From contig CALIUG010000048.1 of NCBI GenBank assembly GCA_938048755.1, positions 1 through 60,370 of the forward strand: 60,370 nt of DNA, written 5' to 3'. A program made the translations under genes and the position numbers. Shown here piece by piece: positions 35,221-44,799 of this stretch (its first letter is position 1; each line of letters begins with the position of its first letter). This stretch comes from an uncultured Alphaproteobacteria bacterium. GTDB taxonomy: Bacteria; Pseudomonadota; Alphaproteobacteria; SP197. A model generated the notes under the pieces. It did not search any database. It saw only the letters and a program-made list of their open reading frames with translations, and was not told the origin of the DNA.

Positions 35221-36194
35221 GTGGTTCCCTCCAGGGAAGGACCTGCGCCATCACGGGCGGCGGGGGCCTGATCGGTTCGTTTCTGGTCGATGACCTGGTC
35301 GCACGAGGTGCGAGCGTTGTTGTCGTGGACGACTTCTCCAAGGGCCGGCGCGCCAACCTTGCCCATCAGGCTGAGGCCATCGAGATCCGAGAGGTCGATC
35401 TGGAACAGGCGGGAAGCGCCCTTGATGCGCTGGAAGGCTGTGAGATCGTGTTTCACCTCGCCAGCCGTGCCTTTGGGGTCGGTCATGGTGCGGGACGTCA
35501 CTGGGAAATCCTGGCGCATAACGAAGCCATCACCAACAACGTGCTTGTTGCCGTCGCGCGACAGCGTCCCGACCATGTGCTGATCACCTCGTCTTCCTGT
35601 GTGCATCGCGATGATGGACCCGACACCGTGGGCGAGTTGCTGCTGTTTGACGGTGAACCGGAAATGGCGAACTGGGGTTATGGCTGGGCCAAACGGTTCC
35701 TCGAACAGAAAGCCCTTGTGGTCGCGCGCGAGACCGGCATTCCCATGACCCTCGTGCGCCCGTTCAACATCTTTGGTGAACGTTATGCCTGGGCAGGCAA
35801 CAGCAGTCAGGCCATTCCCATGCTGGTGAAGAAGGTCATGGACGGCGAAGACCCCGTCATCATGTGGGGTTCGGGCGAACAACGCCGCACCTACCTCCAT
35901 GCCAGCGATTGCGCGGCGATCATGCGCAGTCTGGTTGAAGCGGGCTGGACCGACGGGCCGGTGAACATCGGTCTGGCGGAAACCGTCACCGTTCGCGAAC
36001 TGGTCGAAACGATCTGTCGTGTCGCCGGACGTTCACCGGAGCTGATTGCCGATACCAGCAAGCCAGAAGGCCGGTTTGTGAAGAGCAGCGATCCCACGCG
36101 TCTCATGCAGGCCGTTCCGGGCTTCAAACCATCGCTCAGCTTTGAAGAGGGCATCCGCCGCATGACCGACTGGTACAGACAGGAGTTCGCGTGA
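35217..36194 (+). CDS. NAD-dependent epimerase/dehydratase (extended SDR)
   Basis: This 325-residue extended SDR has a glycine-rich TGGGGLIG (13-20), a Ser-rich SSSCVH, and the catalytic Y155-x3-K159 (YGWAK). The VRPFNIFGERY stretch is the usual substrate loop of UDP-sugar epimerases or dehydratases. Substrate not predictable; GalE-, WbpP- or GDP-fucose-type activity are possible. Coupled to a GT-B-like gene upstream and a GT4 gene downstream. Confidence 0.85.
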   Translation: MSGSLQGRTCAITGGGGLIGSFLVDDLVARGASVVVVDDFSKGRRANLAHQAEAIEIREVDLEQAGSALDALEGCEIVFHLASRAFGVGHGAGRHWEILAHNEAITNNVLVAVARQRPDHVLITSSSCVHRDDGPDTVGELLLFDGEPEMANWGYGWAKRFLEQKALVVARETGIPMTLVRPFNIFGERYAWAGNSSQAIPMLVKKVMDGEDPVIMWGSGEQRRTYLHASDCAAIMRSLVEAGWTDGPVNIGLAETVTVRELVETICRVAGRSPELIADTSKPEGRFVKSSDPTRLMQAVPGFKPSLSFEEGIRRMTDWYRQEFA

Positions 36195-37345
36195 GGGTTC
36201 CACCACAGGCCGCATCGCGGTTAGGCCGCGGCAAGGCCCGGATCCAGTGCTTGACCAAGGGTCGGTTTGACGCACGCCTTGCTGATATGGCCGAAGGGCT
36301 GTCGCCGCGTGACTTTTTCTATGGTTTCCTCGGGCTGGTCGAACGGGGTTACGACGCCAGGTTCCAGCAGACCGATGCGCCCTATCAGGGCGTGATCGGC
36401 CAGGTTGCCCATCTTCATGAGCGTGTGCTGAGCCGATTCACCGGGCTTTCCCGGCGTCAGCATGTGCTTTCGGAACTGAATTCGGATTGGCGTGATTCCG
36501 AGGTTCTGGTGAGTTTCACGGACCATTTCAGTCTCAGTCTGGGCGATGTCATGCGCAATCGTCTGGAGCATCCTTTCGCCATTGGCCTGTTCCACGGTCT
36601 CTCCGACATCGAGAATCGCATGCCGACCTTCGGGCGTCTGTTCAGCCGTGGGTTTGTCCGCAATGCGCTCTCGGGCCTCGATCACATCGGTTTCTTCGGG
36701 CCCGGCGACCGGGAAGAAGCAATCCGTCGTTATGGCCTCGATCCAGACCGCACCAGCGTCTATGCCTTCGGGATCGATACGGACTTCTGGTGCCCCGATG
36801 ACACAGAGGTACCCGAAGAACCCTATGTCCTCTCCGTGGGCTCGGATCCCAGCCGCGACTACGCCACGCTGATTGCTGCTCCCATCGAAGCACCGGTCCG
36901 TATTGTGACGCGCTTGCCCGTCGACGTGCCCTCTGATCGCCCCAACGTCGCGGTGCTGGCGGGACACTACTTCAAGAGCCCGTTGGATGATGTCGGCCTG
37001 CGCCGTCTCTATCGCCAGGCCTCGGTTGTCGTCGTTTCCCTGCAGGATGTCTTCCAGCCCACGGGTTACAGCGTCTGTCTGCAGGCCATGGCATGTGGCC
37101 GCCCGGTCGTGCTGACCGATATCAAGGGGCTGTGGTCGCCCGGACTCTACCGGGACGGAGAGCACTGCCTTCTGGTGCCGCCACGTGATCCCCGCGCGAT
37201 TGCATCATCTGTACAACGCATTCTGGGTGATCAAGTTCTTGCGCAGGACCTTGGCGAAGCCGCTCGTGCGGTGACCTGTGAACATCATCCGCTCAAGCGC
37301 ATGGATGACGGTCTCGAAGCCCTGGTCCGGATGGGTCTGTCGTGA
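36191..37345 (+). CDS. Glycosyltransferase, GT4-like
   Basis: This 384-residue GT-B protein starts at GTG coupled to the epimerase stop. The C-terminal half has SVGSDPSRDYATL and EX7E-type context (QPTGYSVCLQAMACGRPVVLTD) typical of GT4. The acceptor domain is not informative. It probably adds a sugar of the repeat unit in the cytoplasm; no membrane segment is visible. Confidence 0.75.
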   Translation: MRVPPQAASRLGRGKARIQCLTKGRFDARLADMAEGLSPRDFFYGFLGLVERGYDARFQQTDAPYQGVIGQVAHLHERVLSRFTGLSRRQHVLSELNSDWRDSEVLVSFTDHFSLSLGDVMRNRLEHPFAIGLFHGLSDIENRMPTFGRLFSRGFVRNALSGLDHIGFFGPGDREEAIRRYGLDPDRTSVYAFGIDTDFWCPDDTEVPEEPYVLSVGSDPSRDYATLIAAPIEAPVRIVTRLPVDVPSDRPNVAVLAGHYFKSPLDDVGLRRLYRQASVVVVSLQDVFQPTGYSVCLQAMACGRPVVLTDIKGLWSPGLYRDGEHCLLVPPRDPRAIASSVQRILGDQVLAQDLGEAARAVTCEHHPLKRMDDGLEALVRMGLS

Positions 37346-38358
37346 AGGTTGCCATTGGTTATCACGTGCAGCCCGGTGCCTGGGGTGGCGGCAACCGCTT
37401 TGCAAAGTCATTGGCAGCCGCGCTGGAAGCCCGGGGTGATGCCGTCGTCTATGACCTCAGCGACGATGACATCGATATCCTGATCATGACCGATCCGCGC
37501 TCGCGCAGTTCCAACATCTCCTTTGCCGCCGGCGCCTGCCTGAACTATCTCAAGCGTCACCCGCAAGCTGTGGTGATCCATCGCATCAACGAATGTGATG
37601 AACGCAAGGGCACGAAATCCATGAACCGGCGGTTGCGCATCGCCAACTACGCTGCCGATCACACGGTCTTCATCGCTTCCTGGCTGCGTGACCTCGACCT
37701 CTGGCGACACGGCCCCTGGTCGGTCGTGCTGAACGGTGGTGAAACCAGTGTCTTCCGAGCAGACCGTAACCAGCCCTGGGACGGGCGCGGACCACTCAGG
37801 CTTGTCACGCACCACTGGGGTGCAAGTCTGATGAAGGGATTCGATGTCTATCAGGAACTCGACCGCCTGATCGGCACGCCGAGCTGGAAGGACAAGTTGG
37901 CCTTTACCTATGTCGGCAACCTGCCCAGGGGATTTGCCTTCGAGAACGCACGGCATGTCGCGCCGCTTGATGGCGATGCGCTGGCTGGGGAGCTCGCCAG
38001 CCATCATGTCTATGTCACGGGTTCGCGCAACGAACCTGCGGGCATGCATCACATCGAAGGTGCACTTTGTGGCCTGCCGCTGATCTATCGCGATTCCGGG
38101 GCGCTGCCGGAGTACTGCAACGGGTTCGGTGAGATCTTTGACGATCTGCAGAGCTTCCATCCCGCCCTGGGGCGCATGATGCAGCATTACGAACGGCACA
38201 AGTCGGCGATGGCTGGCTACCGCCACACGGCTGATCGCATGGCTGCGGGATATCTCGACGTGATCGACGATCTCTATGATCAGCGCGCCGAAATTGCTGC
38301 TGCACGGCGTCTCTGGCGCAGCCCTGCCGCGATGCTGGCAAACAAGGTGCCCTGGTGA
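37342..38358 (+). CDS. Glycosyltransferase-like protein, GT-B
   Basis: This 338-residue protein starts at GTG overlapping the previous stop. It has an N-terminal HVQPGAWGGGNRFAKSL, seen in GT4-type enzymes, and HHIEGALCGLPLIYRDSGALPE, the donor-loop equivalent. It is shorter than usual and a classic EX7E is degenerate. A role in assembling the same glycan is inferred. Confidence 0.68.
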   Translation: MKVAIGYHVQPGAWGGGNRFAKSLAAALEARGDAVVYDLSDDDIDILIMTDPRSRSSNISFAAGACLNYLKRHPQAVVIHRINECDERKGTKSMNRRLRIANYAADHTVFIASWLRDLDLWRHGPWSVVLNGGETSVFRADRNQPWDGRGPLRLVTHHWGASLMKGFDVYQELDRLIGTPSWKDKLAFTYVGNLPRGFAFENARHVAPLDGDALAGELASHHVYVTGSRNEPAGMHHIEGALCGLPLIYRDSGALPEYCNGFGEIFDDLQSFHPALGRMMQHYERHKSAMAGYRHTADRMAAGYLDVIDDLYDQRAEIAAARRLWRSPAAMLANKVPW

Positions 38359-38368
38359 GCAACATCTG

Positions 38369-40258
38369 ATGTGTGGTCTCGCCGGCATGGTCGACTGGTC
38401 CGCCTCGATGGCACCGGATGCGCGTGAACGTGCGGTCCAGGCCATGAGCGATGCGCTGATTCATCGCGGCCCCGATGACTCCGGCATCTGGTCGGATGAT
38501 CGCGCGACCCTGGGACAGCGTCGCCTGGCGATCATCGACCTCAGCCCCACCGGTCATCAGCCCATGGTCAGTGCATGCGGGCGTTATGTGCTGAGTTACA
38601 ACGGCGAGATCTACAACCATCGCAGCATGGCCGAGGACCTGCGCGCCGATGGCGTCACCTTCCGCGGCCATAGCGATACCGAAATTCTTCTCGAAGCCAT
38701 CGCCCTTTGGGGAGTCGAGCGTGTCTTGGAGCAGGCGGCAGGCATGTTCGCCTTTGCTCTGTGGGATACGCGCGAGGCCACCATGCTTCTGGCGCGTGAC
38801 CGCCTGGGCAAGAAGCCCCTCTACTGGACCAGCGCGGGCGGACGGCTTGCCTTTGCTTCGGAAATGACGGCCTTGCTCAAGCTTGAAACCACGCCGCGTG
38901 CGATCGACCGGGATGCGCTCTGTCTCTATCTGCGTCACGCCTGTGTTCCCGCGCCGCGCTCCATTCTCCAGGGAGTGCACAAGCTTGAACCCGGCACTAT
39001 GCTGACCTTCACGGCTTCCGACCAGGCCCAGGAAATGCGCTACTGGAATATTCGCAGTATCGCCATGGACGGGCTTGATGCGCCGTTTTCCGGCAGTGAT
39101 GACGAGGCCGTTACATCCATTTCCGATACCCTGGCTGTTGCCGTGCGTGAGCGCATGATTTCCGATGTCCCTCTGGGTGCCTTTCTCTCCGGCGGTATCG
39201 ACTCATCGCTGATCGTGGCGCTGATGCAGGAAGAGAGCGATCAGCCGGTCAACACGTTCTGCATTTCCTTTGATGAGGACGGCTGGAACGAGGGGGATTA
39301 CGCAAAGACCGTTTCGGAGCATCTGGGAACACGCCATCGCGAATTGCGGCTTGATCCCGCCCGGGCGATCGACAGCCTCGATACCGTGGTGGCTCATGCC
39401 GACGAACCTTTTGCCGATGCCTCATCCATCGCAACCTATCTCGTCTCAAAACTGGCGCGCGAACACGTTACGGTCGCGCTCAGCGGGGATGGCGGCGATG
39501 AGATCTTCGCCGGTTACTCTCGCTACGACTGGACCCAGCAGACCTGGAACCGGATCGCGCCCTGGCCGCGTCTTCTGCGCCGGCCGGTCGCTGCCCTGAT
39601 GCGTGGACTCTCCTGGTCGGGTGGCCGGGGGGATAGCCTGGGCCACTACGGCGCCGTACTGGGAGAAGCCACCCCGGACGGCATCTATCGTCACACGCTC
39701 AGCGCATGGCAATGTCCGACCCGCCTTGCCTGTGGCGGTCGTGAACCGGCCGGACCCATCTGGGACACGAGCCTGAAGCGCGACGTGCCGGACCTGATGA
39801 CACGCATGCAGGTGATCGATGTCGCGGGTTTTCTGCATGACGACATCCTGACCAAGGTCGACCGTGCCTCCATGGCGGTCAGCCTGGAGGCACGGTCGCC
39901 CATTCTGGATCACCGGGTGGTGGAGCAGGCGTTCCGCCTGCCGCGCGCGATCATGCATCGGGATGGTCGTGGAAAATGGCCCCTACGCCGAATTCTGGAT
40001 CGTCATGTTCCGGCCCATCACTTTGAGCGGCCCAAGCGAGGATTCTCTGTGCCCGTGGGCTATTGGCTGCGTGGCCCGCTGAAGGACTGGGCGGCAAACC
40101 TCATCGAAACCAGACGGATCGAAGAGGCCGGCTTCTTCGATGCCAGGGAACTTCACAAGGTCTGGGACCGCCACCAGGCCGGTAGCAACCGCTGGGCCAA
40201 CGCTTTATGGACCGTGGTCATGTTCGAAGCGTGGCGCGACCGCCACGGCTTTACCTGA
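38369..40258 (+). CDS. asnB: Asparagine-synthetase (AsnB)-like amidotransferase, copy 1
   Basis: The start is ATG 38369, 10 nt after the previous stop, because the product must begin MCG with Cys2 as the N-terminal nucleophile; a longer open frame upstream overlaps the GT gene and is not AsnB-like. It gives 629 residues: a class II glutaminase domain (CGLAGMVDW, RGPDDSG, NGEIYN) and an ATP-pyrophosphatase domain with SGGIDSS. AsnB paralogues in glycan clusters usually amidate a uronic acid rather than aspartate. A second copy lies at 47504. Confidence 0.9.
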   Translation: MCGLAGMVDWSASMAPDARERAVQAMSDALIHRGPDDSGIWSDDRATLGQRRLAIIDLSPTGHQPMVSACGRYVLSYNGEIYNHRSMAEDLRADGVTFRGHSDTEILLEAIALWGVERVLEQAAGMFAFALWDTREATMLLARDRLGKKPLYWTSAGGRLAFASEMTALLKLETTPRAIDRDALCLYLRHACVPAPRSILQGVHKLEPGTMLTFTASDQAQEMRYWNIRSIAMDGLDAPFSGSDDEAVTSISDTLAVAVRERMISDVPLGAFLSGGIDSSLIVALMQEESDQPVNTFCISFDEDGWNEGDYAKTVSEHLGTRHRELRLDPARAIDSLDTVVAHADEPFADASSIATYLVSKLAREHVTVALSGDGGDEIFAGYSRYDWTQQTWNRIAPWPRLLRRPVAALMRGLSWSGGRGDSLGHYGAVLGEATPDGIYRHTLSAWQCPTRLACGGREPAGPIWDTSLKRDVPDLMTRMQVIDVAGFLHDDILTKVDRASMAVSLEARSPILDHRVVEQAFRLPRAIMHRDGRGKWPLRRILDRHVPAHHFERPKRGFSVPVGYWLRGPLKDWAANLIETRRIEEAGFFDARELHKVWDRHQAGSNRWANALWTVVMFEAWRDRHGFT

Positions 40259-40274
40259 AAGGCAGACGTTAACG

Positions 40275-41102
40275 ATGCGCAAGGATTTCATTGATGGCCG
40301 GCAGTTTCACGGCCTCGCCGAGCCTGACTTCGTCGAGAAGTACTGGACCGATGTGTGGCGTCAGCAGGGTGCGCGCAAGGATCTGCTCGCCAAGATTCCG
40401 ACCAAGCCGGAGTACAAGGTCATGGCACCGGTGCTCGACAGCCTGCCGCAGGGTGCGCGCATCGTGGATGGCGGCTGTGGCCTGGGCGACTGGATCGTCC
40501 ATTTCCAGGAACGCGGCTTCGATGCCCTGGGTCTCGACATCAGCCGTGAGACCATCGCCATCCTGAACGAACGCTTTCCCGATGCTTCCTTTGCCGTTGG
40601 GGACATCCGCGCCATGGACGCCGAGGATGCCAGTGCTGACGTCTATTTCTCCTGGGGCGTGTTCGAGCATTTTGAGGAGGGCCTCGGCCCCTGTATCCGT
40701 GAGGCCTTCCGCGTGCTCAAGCCCGGTGGGCACCTCTACATCACGGTGCCCTTCGACAACCTGCGCATGGCCATCAAGGCGGCCCTATCGGGTGTGGGAA
40801 AGGTCGCTGAGCCGGATCTCGAACGGCGTTTCTATCAATGGCGCCTGACCCGTGCCGAACTGGCCGCGGAACTGTCACGCGAGGGGTTTGAAGTCCTTGA
40901 GGTCAAGCCCCTGCACAAACGCCAGGGCGTCTTGCGCAGCCTGCACCATGAATTCGGCATGTCCTATGACTGGTTCCTCACCAAGGCACTCTCGGCCGTG
41001 ATCGCGCCTGTGGTGCCCGGTGGCGTCTTTGCCCACATGTTGATGGCAACGGCGCGCCGACCGCTGGAATCAGATACTCAAGATGCCCGGCCAATCGGGT
41101 AG
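40275..41102 (+). CDS. SAM-dependent methyltransferase
   Basis: From ATG 40275 this gives 275 residues; a palindromic CGTTAACG (40267-40274) stands directly before the start. Motif I is IVDGGCGLGDW (63-73), followed by a SWGVFEHFEEG post-motif and a typical VLKPGGHLY strand. It is the last gene of the long plus-strand run, and its 3' end overlaps the minus-strand methyltransferase by about 25 nt. Confidence 0.85.
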   Translation: MRKDFIDGRQFHGLAEPDFVEKYWTDVWRQQGARKDLLAKIPTKPEYKVMAPVLDSLPQGARIVDGGCGLGDWIVHFQERGFDALGLDISRETIAILNERFPDASFAVGDIRAMDAEDASADVYFSWGVFEHFEEGLGPCIREAFRVLKPGGHLYITVPFDNLRMAIKAALSGVGKVAEPDLERRFYQWRLTRAELAAELSREGFEVLEVKPLHKRQGVLRSLHHEFGMSYDWFLTKALSAVIAPVVPGGVFAHMLMATARRPLESDTQDARPIG

Positions 41103-41824
41103 TTTTCGTCGGTATGCGAGTAATAGGCTCCTTCGACCGCATCGTGACTGCGCTGGCAGACAAAGGCGCCGCGTACCCGCGACAACGCAAAGGACTGGCG
41201 CGCGTGACACGGCGAATGCTCGATCTTGCTGAACCCCACCAGCGACAGCCAGGCATCGACCGCGCTGATCGACGGCAGGTGGGTGATGTGGTGACTCAGA
41301 TGATGCCGGTTCTGGACCGCCTTGGGCACGTTGTGCCAGATCTCGACACACTTCTGGCCGCGCGTCGGGAACCGTCGCGCCGTCGCGGTTTCCAGCACCA
41401 GCGTACCGCCCGGCGCCAGCCAATCGTAAAGGCGCGCGATCATGCGCAGCTGTTCGGGGTTGTGGTAGAGCACACCCGCACACCAGATCAGGTCGAACGG
41501 GACGGCGTCGGCAAGAACATCGTCATACATGATATTGCCGTAACGGATGTCGATCTTGTCCAGGATGCCGCGACCGGCCAGATCGGCCTCCAGCGCGTCC
41601 TTGGCGTGGGGCAGCTCGGCCTGCACCATGCGGTCGGCGCCCAGCGTCAGGAGTCTTTCGCTGTCGACGCCGTCACGCGGCCCGATCTCCAGGATCGAGG
41701 AGGGCGTTCTGCCGCCCAGATACGTCTGGAGATTCTCGAACATGTAGAGCCGGTAGTCACGTCGGTCGTTGGTCAGTTTGCGGATCACGCGACGCGGAAG
41801 ATCAAGGGCGCGATAGAGAAGCAT
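41078..41824 (-). CDS. SAM-dependent methyltransferase on the opposite strand
   Basis: I start at ATG 41824 (248 residues); a TTG two codons upstream is an alternative. Motif I is ILEIGPRDG (44-52), then WCAGVLYHNPEQL and LAPGGTLVLETAT as in class I methyltransferases. It is the only minus-strand gene inside the glycan island and is convergent with the upstream methyltransferase (about 25 nt overlap) and divergent from the next gene. This suggests a later insertion or inversion, or a separately regulated modification enzyme. Confidence 0.8.
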   Translation of the reverse strand: MLLYRALDLPRRVIRKLTNDRRDYRLYMFENLQTYLGGRTPSSILEIGPRDGVDSERLLTLGADRMVQAELPHAKDALEADLAGRGILDKIDIRYGNIMYDDVLADAVPFDLIWCAGVLYHNPEQLRMIARLYDWLAPGGTLVLETATARRFPTRGQKCVEIWHNVPKAVQNRHHLSHHITHLPSISAVDAWLSLVGFSKIEHSPCHARQSFALSRVRGAFVCQRSHDAVEGAYYSHTDENYPIGRAS

Positions 41825-41897
41825 GGGCAATCCCGGTACCGGATGGGTTCAGAAACAAGGGCAATACAGTACCTGCTTGCCAAAGGCCAGTCTTCCC
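41825..41897. promoter_or_regulatory. Divergent intergenic region with a perfect 10-bp palindrome
   Basis: These 73 nt separate two divergent methyltransferase genes and are the most likely place for promoters in the island interior. A perfect palindrome CCGGTACCGG is at 41833-41842, a few bases before the minus-strand start, and could be an operator or a hairpin at that ribosome site. No convincing -35/-10 pair can be named by eye. Confidence 0.35.
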
Positions 41898-42716
41898 ATG
41901 ACTGAGCTTTCCGGCGACGGCGCCATGAGCGTGGGCAATCGCCTGCGCTGGCTCATCGGGAACGCGGCGCGCAACGTCACGGGGTGTTTCACCGGCCTCA
42001 CGGTCGAACGGGTTGCAGCCAATGCGCAGACTCGAGAGCGTGCACGTACCTGGCACGGATCACCGTCGCGCCTTGTTTCCGACCAGGTCATCGAGCAGGA
42101 ACTGGGTATGCTCTCGGTCCGTCCCATCAAAATCCTTGATGTCGGCTGCGGCAGTGGTCTGGCGCGACGGCACTTTGCCGCTGCCGGCCTCTCTGGCGCG
42201 TATCTGGGCATCGACATTGACGACAGGTTTGATCGGGATGCGGACTTTGCTGATCTCGACAGTCGGTTCGAGCAGGGGGATGCCCATACCGTCGAACTGG
42301 GCAATCCCGATCTGGTCTTCTCGTTTTCCGCGCTGGAGCATATCCCGCGGGACACAGCACTTCTCGCGCACCTGCGCGGTGCGCTGAAATCCGGGGGCAT
42401 GCAGGTGCATGTGGTTCCCGGCGGATGGGCGCTGCTGGCCTATCTCTGGCACGGTTACCGGCACTACCACCGCAGCGCCCTGAAGGCACGGTTTCCCATG
42501 AACCAGACGCGCGTCATTGCTGTGGGGGGACCGGGAAGTCTGGTGCTCCACACGCTTGTGATTGCCGTGCCTGAGATCCTGCTGCATATCAATCTGCGCA
42601 AGCGGTGGCCGGTCCTCTTCGGTCGGCTCACCGTTCTTGCGTTGGCGATTGACCGGCTTCTGCCGATCATGCCGACCAGTTACGTCGTGATTGAAAGAGC
42701 AGGCGGTACGCCATGA
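41898..42716 (+). CDS. SAM-dependent methyltransferase
   Basis: I choose ATG 41898 (272 residues); ATG 41925 is also possible, and the frame stays open further upstream. Motif I is ILDVGCGSG (79-87); SALEHIPRD is the post-motif. A hydrophobic segment LVIAVPEILLHI near the C-terminus may be membrane-associated. It opens the second plus-strand block and overlaps the Gmd-like gene by ATGA. Confidence 0.78.
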   Translation: MTELSGDGAMSVGNRLRWLIGNAARNVTGCFTGLTVERVAANAQTRERARTWHGSPSRLVSDQVIEQELGMLSVRPIKILDVGCGSGLARRHFAAAGLSGAYLGIDIDDRFDRDADFADLDSRFEQGDAHTVELGNPDLVFSFSALEHIPRDTALLAHLRGALKSGGMQVHVVPGGWALLAYLWHGYRHYHRSALKARFPMNQTRVIAVGGPGSLVLHTLVIAVPEILLHINLRKRWPVLFGRLTVLALAIDRLLPIMPTSYVVIERAGGTP

Positions 42717-43681
42717 CACGGGCCTTGATCTTTGGCGTCAGCGGGCAGGACGGAGCCTATCTGGCCGAGTTGCTGTTGGCCCGCGGTTGCGAGGTGCATG
42801 GCGCGTCGCGTGATGCCGAAAGCAACCGGTTCGAAAACCTGGACCGGTTGGGCGTGCGGGACCGTGTCACCCTGCACTCGGCCACGCCAACCGATTTCCG
42901 CAGTGTCTTCCAGGTTGTTGAGCGGGTTCAGCCCGACGAGATCTTCAATCTTTCGGGCCAGTCGTCGGTCGGTCTTTCCTTCGATGAACCGGCCGAGACA
43001 CTCCAGAGCATTACGCTTGGCACCTTCAACATGCTGGAGACCATGCGTGTGGTCGGCGGCAACATGCGATTCTACAACGCCTGTTCGTCGGACTGCTTCG
43101 GCAACACCGATGGCCGGCCGGCCGGTGAGACCACCGCTTTCCGGCCACGCAGTCCCTATGGTGTGGCCAAATCCGCTGCCTTCTGGGCGGTCGCGAACTA
43201 TCGCGAGAGTTACGGTCTCTTTGCCTGCTCGGGCATCCTCTTCAACCATGAATCGCCTCTGCGTCCGGCGCGCTTCGTGACCCGCAAGATCGTCGGGGCG
43301 GCCTGCCGGATTGCTGCCGGTTCGGGCGAGCGCCTGAAACTGGGCAATATCGACATTGCGCGCGATTGGGGCTGGGCGCCCGAATATGTCGATGCCATGT
43401 CGCGCATGCTCCAGCAGGATGTGGCAGCAGACTATGTTGTTGCCACAGGCAAGACCCACACCTTGCAGGATTTTGTCGCCCATGCCTTTTCCAGTCTTGA
43501 TCTCGACTGGCGCGATCATGTCGACAGCGACCCGGCGCTGATACGACCTTCGGATCTCACGGTCTCTTCCGGTGACCCGTCCAAAGCTGCCGATGTGCTG
43601 GGTTGGCGCGCCAACAGGACCATGCCGGATGTTGTTGAAGCAATGATTGCGGCAGAACAGGACGCGTTGTCACCGTCGTGA
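42713..43681 (+). CDS. gmd: GDP-mannose 4,6-dehydratase-like extended SDR
   Basis: This 322-residue protein has GVSGQDGAYLAELLL (8-22), IFNLSGQSSVGLSF and FNHESPLRP, all strongly Gmd-like; Y149 and K153 in SPYGVAK are the SDR pair. The catalytic Thr-Ser-Glu of Gmd is here S125-S126-D127 (CSSDCFG), i.e. Glu replaced by Asp. It would form GDP-4-keto-6-deoxymannose, the precursor of rhamnose, fucose or perosamine, unless the change alters the reaction. No Rmd, Fcl or Per partner is obvious nearby. Confidence 0.82.
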   Translation: MTRALIFGVSGQDGAYLAELLLARGCEVHGASRDAESNRFENLDRLGVRDRVTLHSATPTDFRSVFQVVERVQPDEIFNLSGQSSVGLSFDEPAETLQSITLGTFNMLETMRVVGGNMRFYNACSSDCFGNTDGRPAGETTAFRPRSPYGVAKSAAFWAVANYRESYGLFACSGILFNHESPLRPARFVTRKIVGAACRIAAGSGERLKLGNIDIARDWGWAPEYVDAMSRMLQQDVAADYVVATGKTHTLQDFVAHAFSSLDLDWRDHVDSDPALIRPSDLTVSSGDPSKAADVLGWRANRTMPDVVEAMIAAEQDALSPS

Positions 43682-44796
43682 TCGAGCCGTTCAAACAGAT
43701 CCTTCGGCCCGTCGCGCGCGGCGGTACGGCGCTGCTGGCCCGCGCCGGTGCCGCGACAGGGTTGCGTCCCGTTGATCCTGCTCCCGTGCACTTTGTCATC
43801 GAGGAACAGGACTGGGCCATCCGTCGTGTGGGCACCGGTATTCAGGAAGGGGTCGAGCGACATCATCCCGGCAAGGTCTGCCTTACGCTCAATGCATCCG
43901 GCACGTCAAAGCGGGTGGTACACTTTGGCTCGCAGTACATGTGGTGTGCGTGGACACCGTTCATGTCGGGCTCGAACCGTTATGTCACCTCGTTTTTCCA
44001 CGGCAAGCCAGAAGACGGCCCCGATATCGCCCGCCACATTGACCAGTTTCTCGAAAGCGTACCGAAACTCGGGCGCATTGTGGCGTCGAACGGCATTCTG
44101 ATGGATCGCCTGGCTGGGTGGGGCGTTCCGAAAAACAAGCTGGTGCAGATCTCGATCGGCACCGACACGACCCTGTTCCAGCCCCCCATGGGTGAAGAGC
44201 GCAGACTTGCTCGCGAACGCTTCGGTATTCCTCAAGACGCCATCGCGATCGGCAGCTTCCAGAAGGACGGTGTGGGATGGGGCGACGGTATGGAACCCAA
44301 ACCGGTCAAGGGCCCCGACATCCTGGTTGCCGCCATCGCCGAGATGGCGCGTCACAAACCGGTCCATGTCCTGCTGACCGGCCCTGCCAGGGGCTACGTC
44401 AAGGCCGAGCTGGAGAAACGCGGCATTCCGTTCAGCCATGACTATCTGAAAGACTATGCCGAACTGAAATCGGCCTATCATGCTCTCGATATCTATCTTG
44501 TGACCTCCAGAGAGGAGGGCGGACCCATGGGGCTGATGGAAAGCATGGCGAGCCATGTCCCGGTGGTCTCGACCCCGGTGGGCATGGGTCCCGATCTGAT
44601 CGATGAAGGTGTGACCGGCTGGCTCGCGCCGGTCGAGCCTGACGCCATTGCAACGGCAGCACTTTCCGCACTGGACCGGCCCGAGCCCGAACGTGTCCTA
44701 AACGCAGCGCGTGAACGTGTTCTGTCCTGTGACTGGCAGGTGGTGGCCGATGCTCACTGGTCGCAGGTCTATCAGCCGCTTATGGCGGAACTCTAG
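43678..44796 (+). CDS. Glycosyltransferase, GT4 family
   Basis: This 372-residue GT-B enzyme starts at GTG coupled to the Gmd-like stop. It has IGTDTTLF as the inter-domain link, and SREEGGPMGLMESMA as the EX7E donor motif, with a STPVGMGPDLI loop after it. It likely uses a GDP-sugar made by its neighbour, but this is only neighbourhood inference. Confidence 0.83.
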   Translation: MIEPFKQILRPVARGGTALLARAGAATGLRPVDPAPVHFVIEEQDWAIRRVGTGIQEGVERHHPGKVCLTLNASGTSKRVVHFGSQYMWCAWTPFMSGSNRYVTSFFHGKPEDGPDIARHIDQFLESVPKLGRIVASNGILMDRLAGWGVPKNKLVQISIGTDTTLFQPPMGEERRLARERFGIPQDAIAIGSFQKDGVGWGDGMEPKPVKGPDILVAAIAEMARHKPVHVLLTGPARGYVKAELEKRGIPFSHDYLKDYAELKSAYHALDIYLVTSREEGGPMGLMESMASHVPVVSTPVGMGPDLIDEGVTGWLAPVEPDAIATAALSALDRPEPERVLNAARERVLSCDWQVVADAHWSQVYQPLMAEL

Positions 44797-44799
44797 GCC

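Noticed and set aside
41114..41905. Plus-strand open frame opposite the minus-strand methyltransferase
   Set aside because: The minus-strand product has methyltransferase motif I and post-motifs; the plus product has none.
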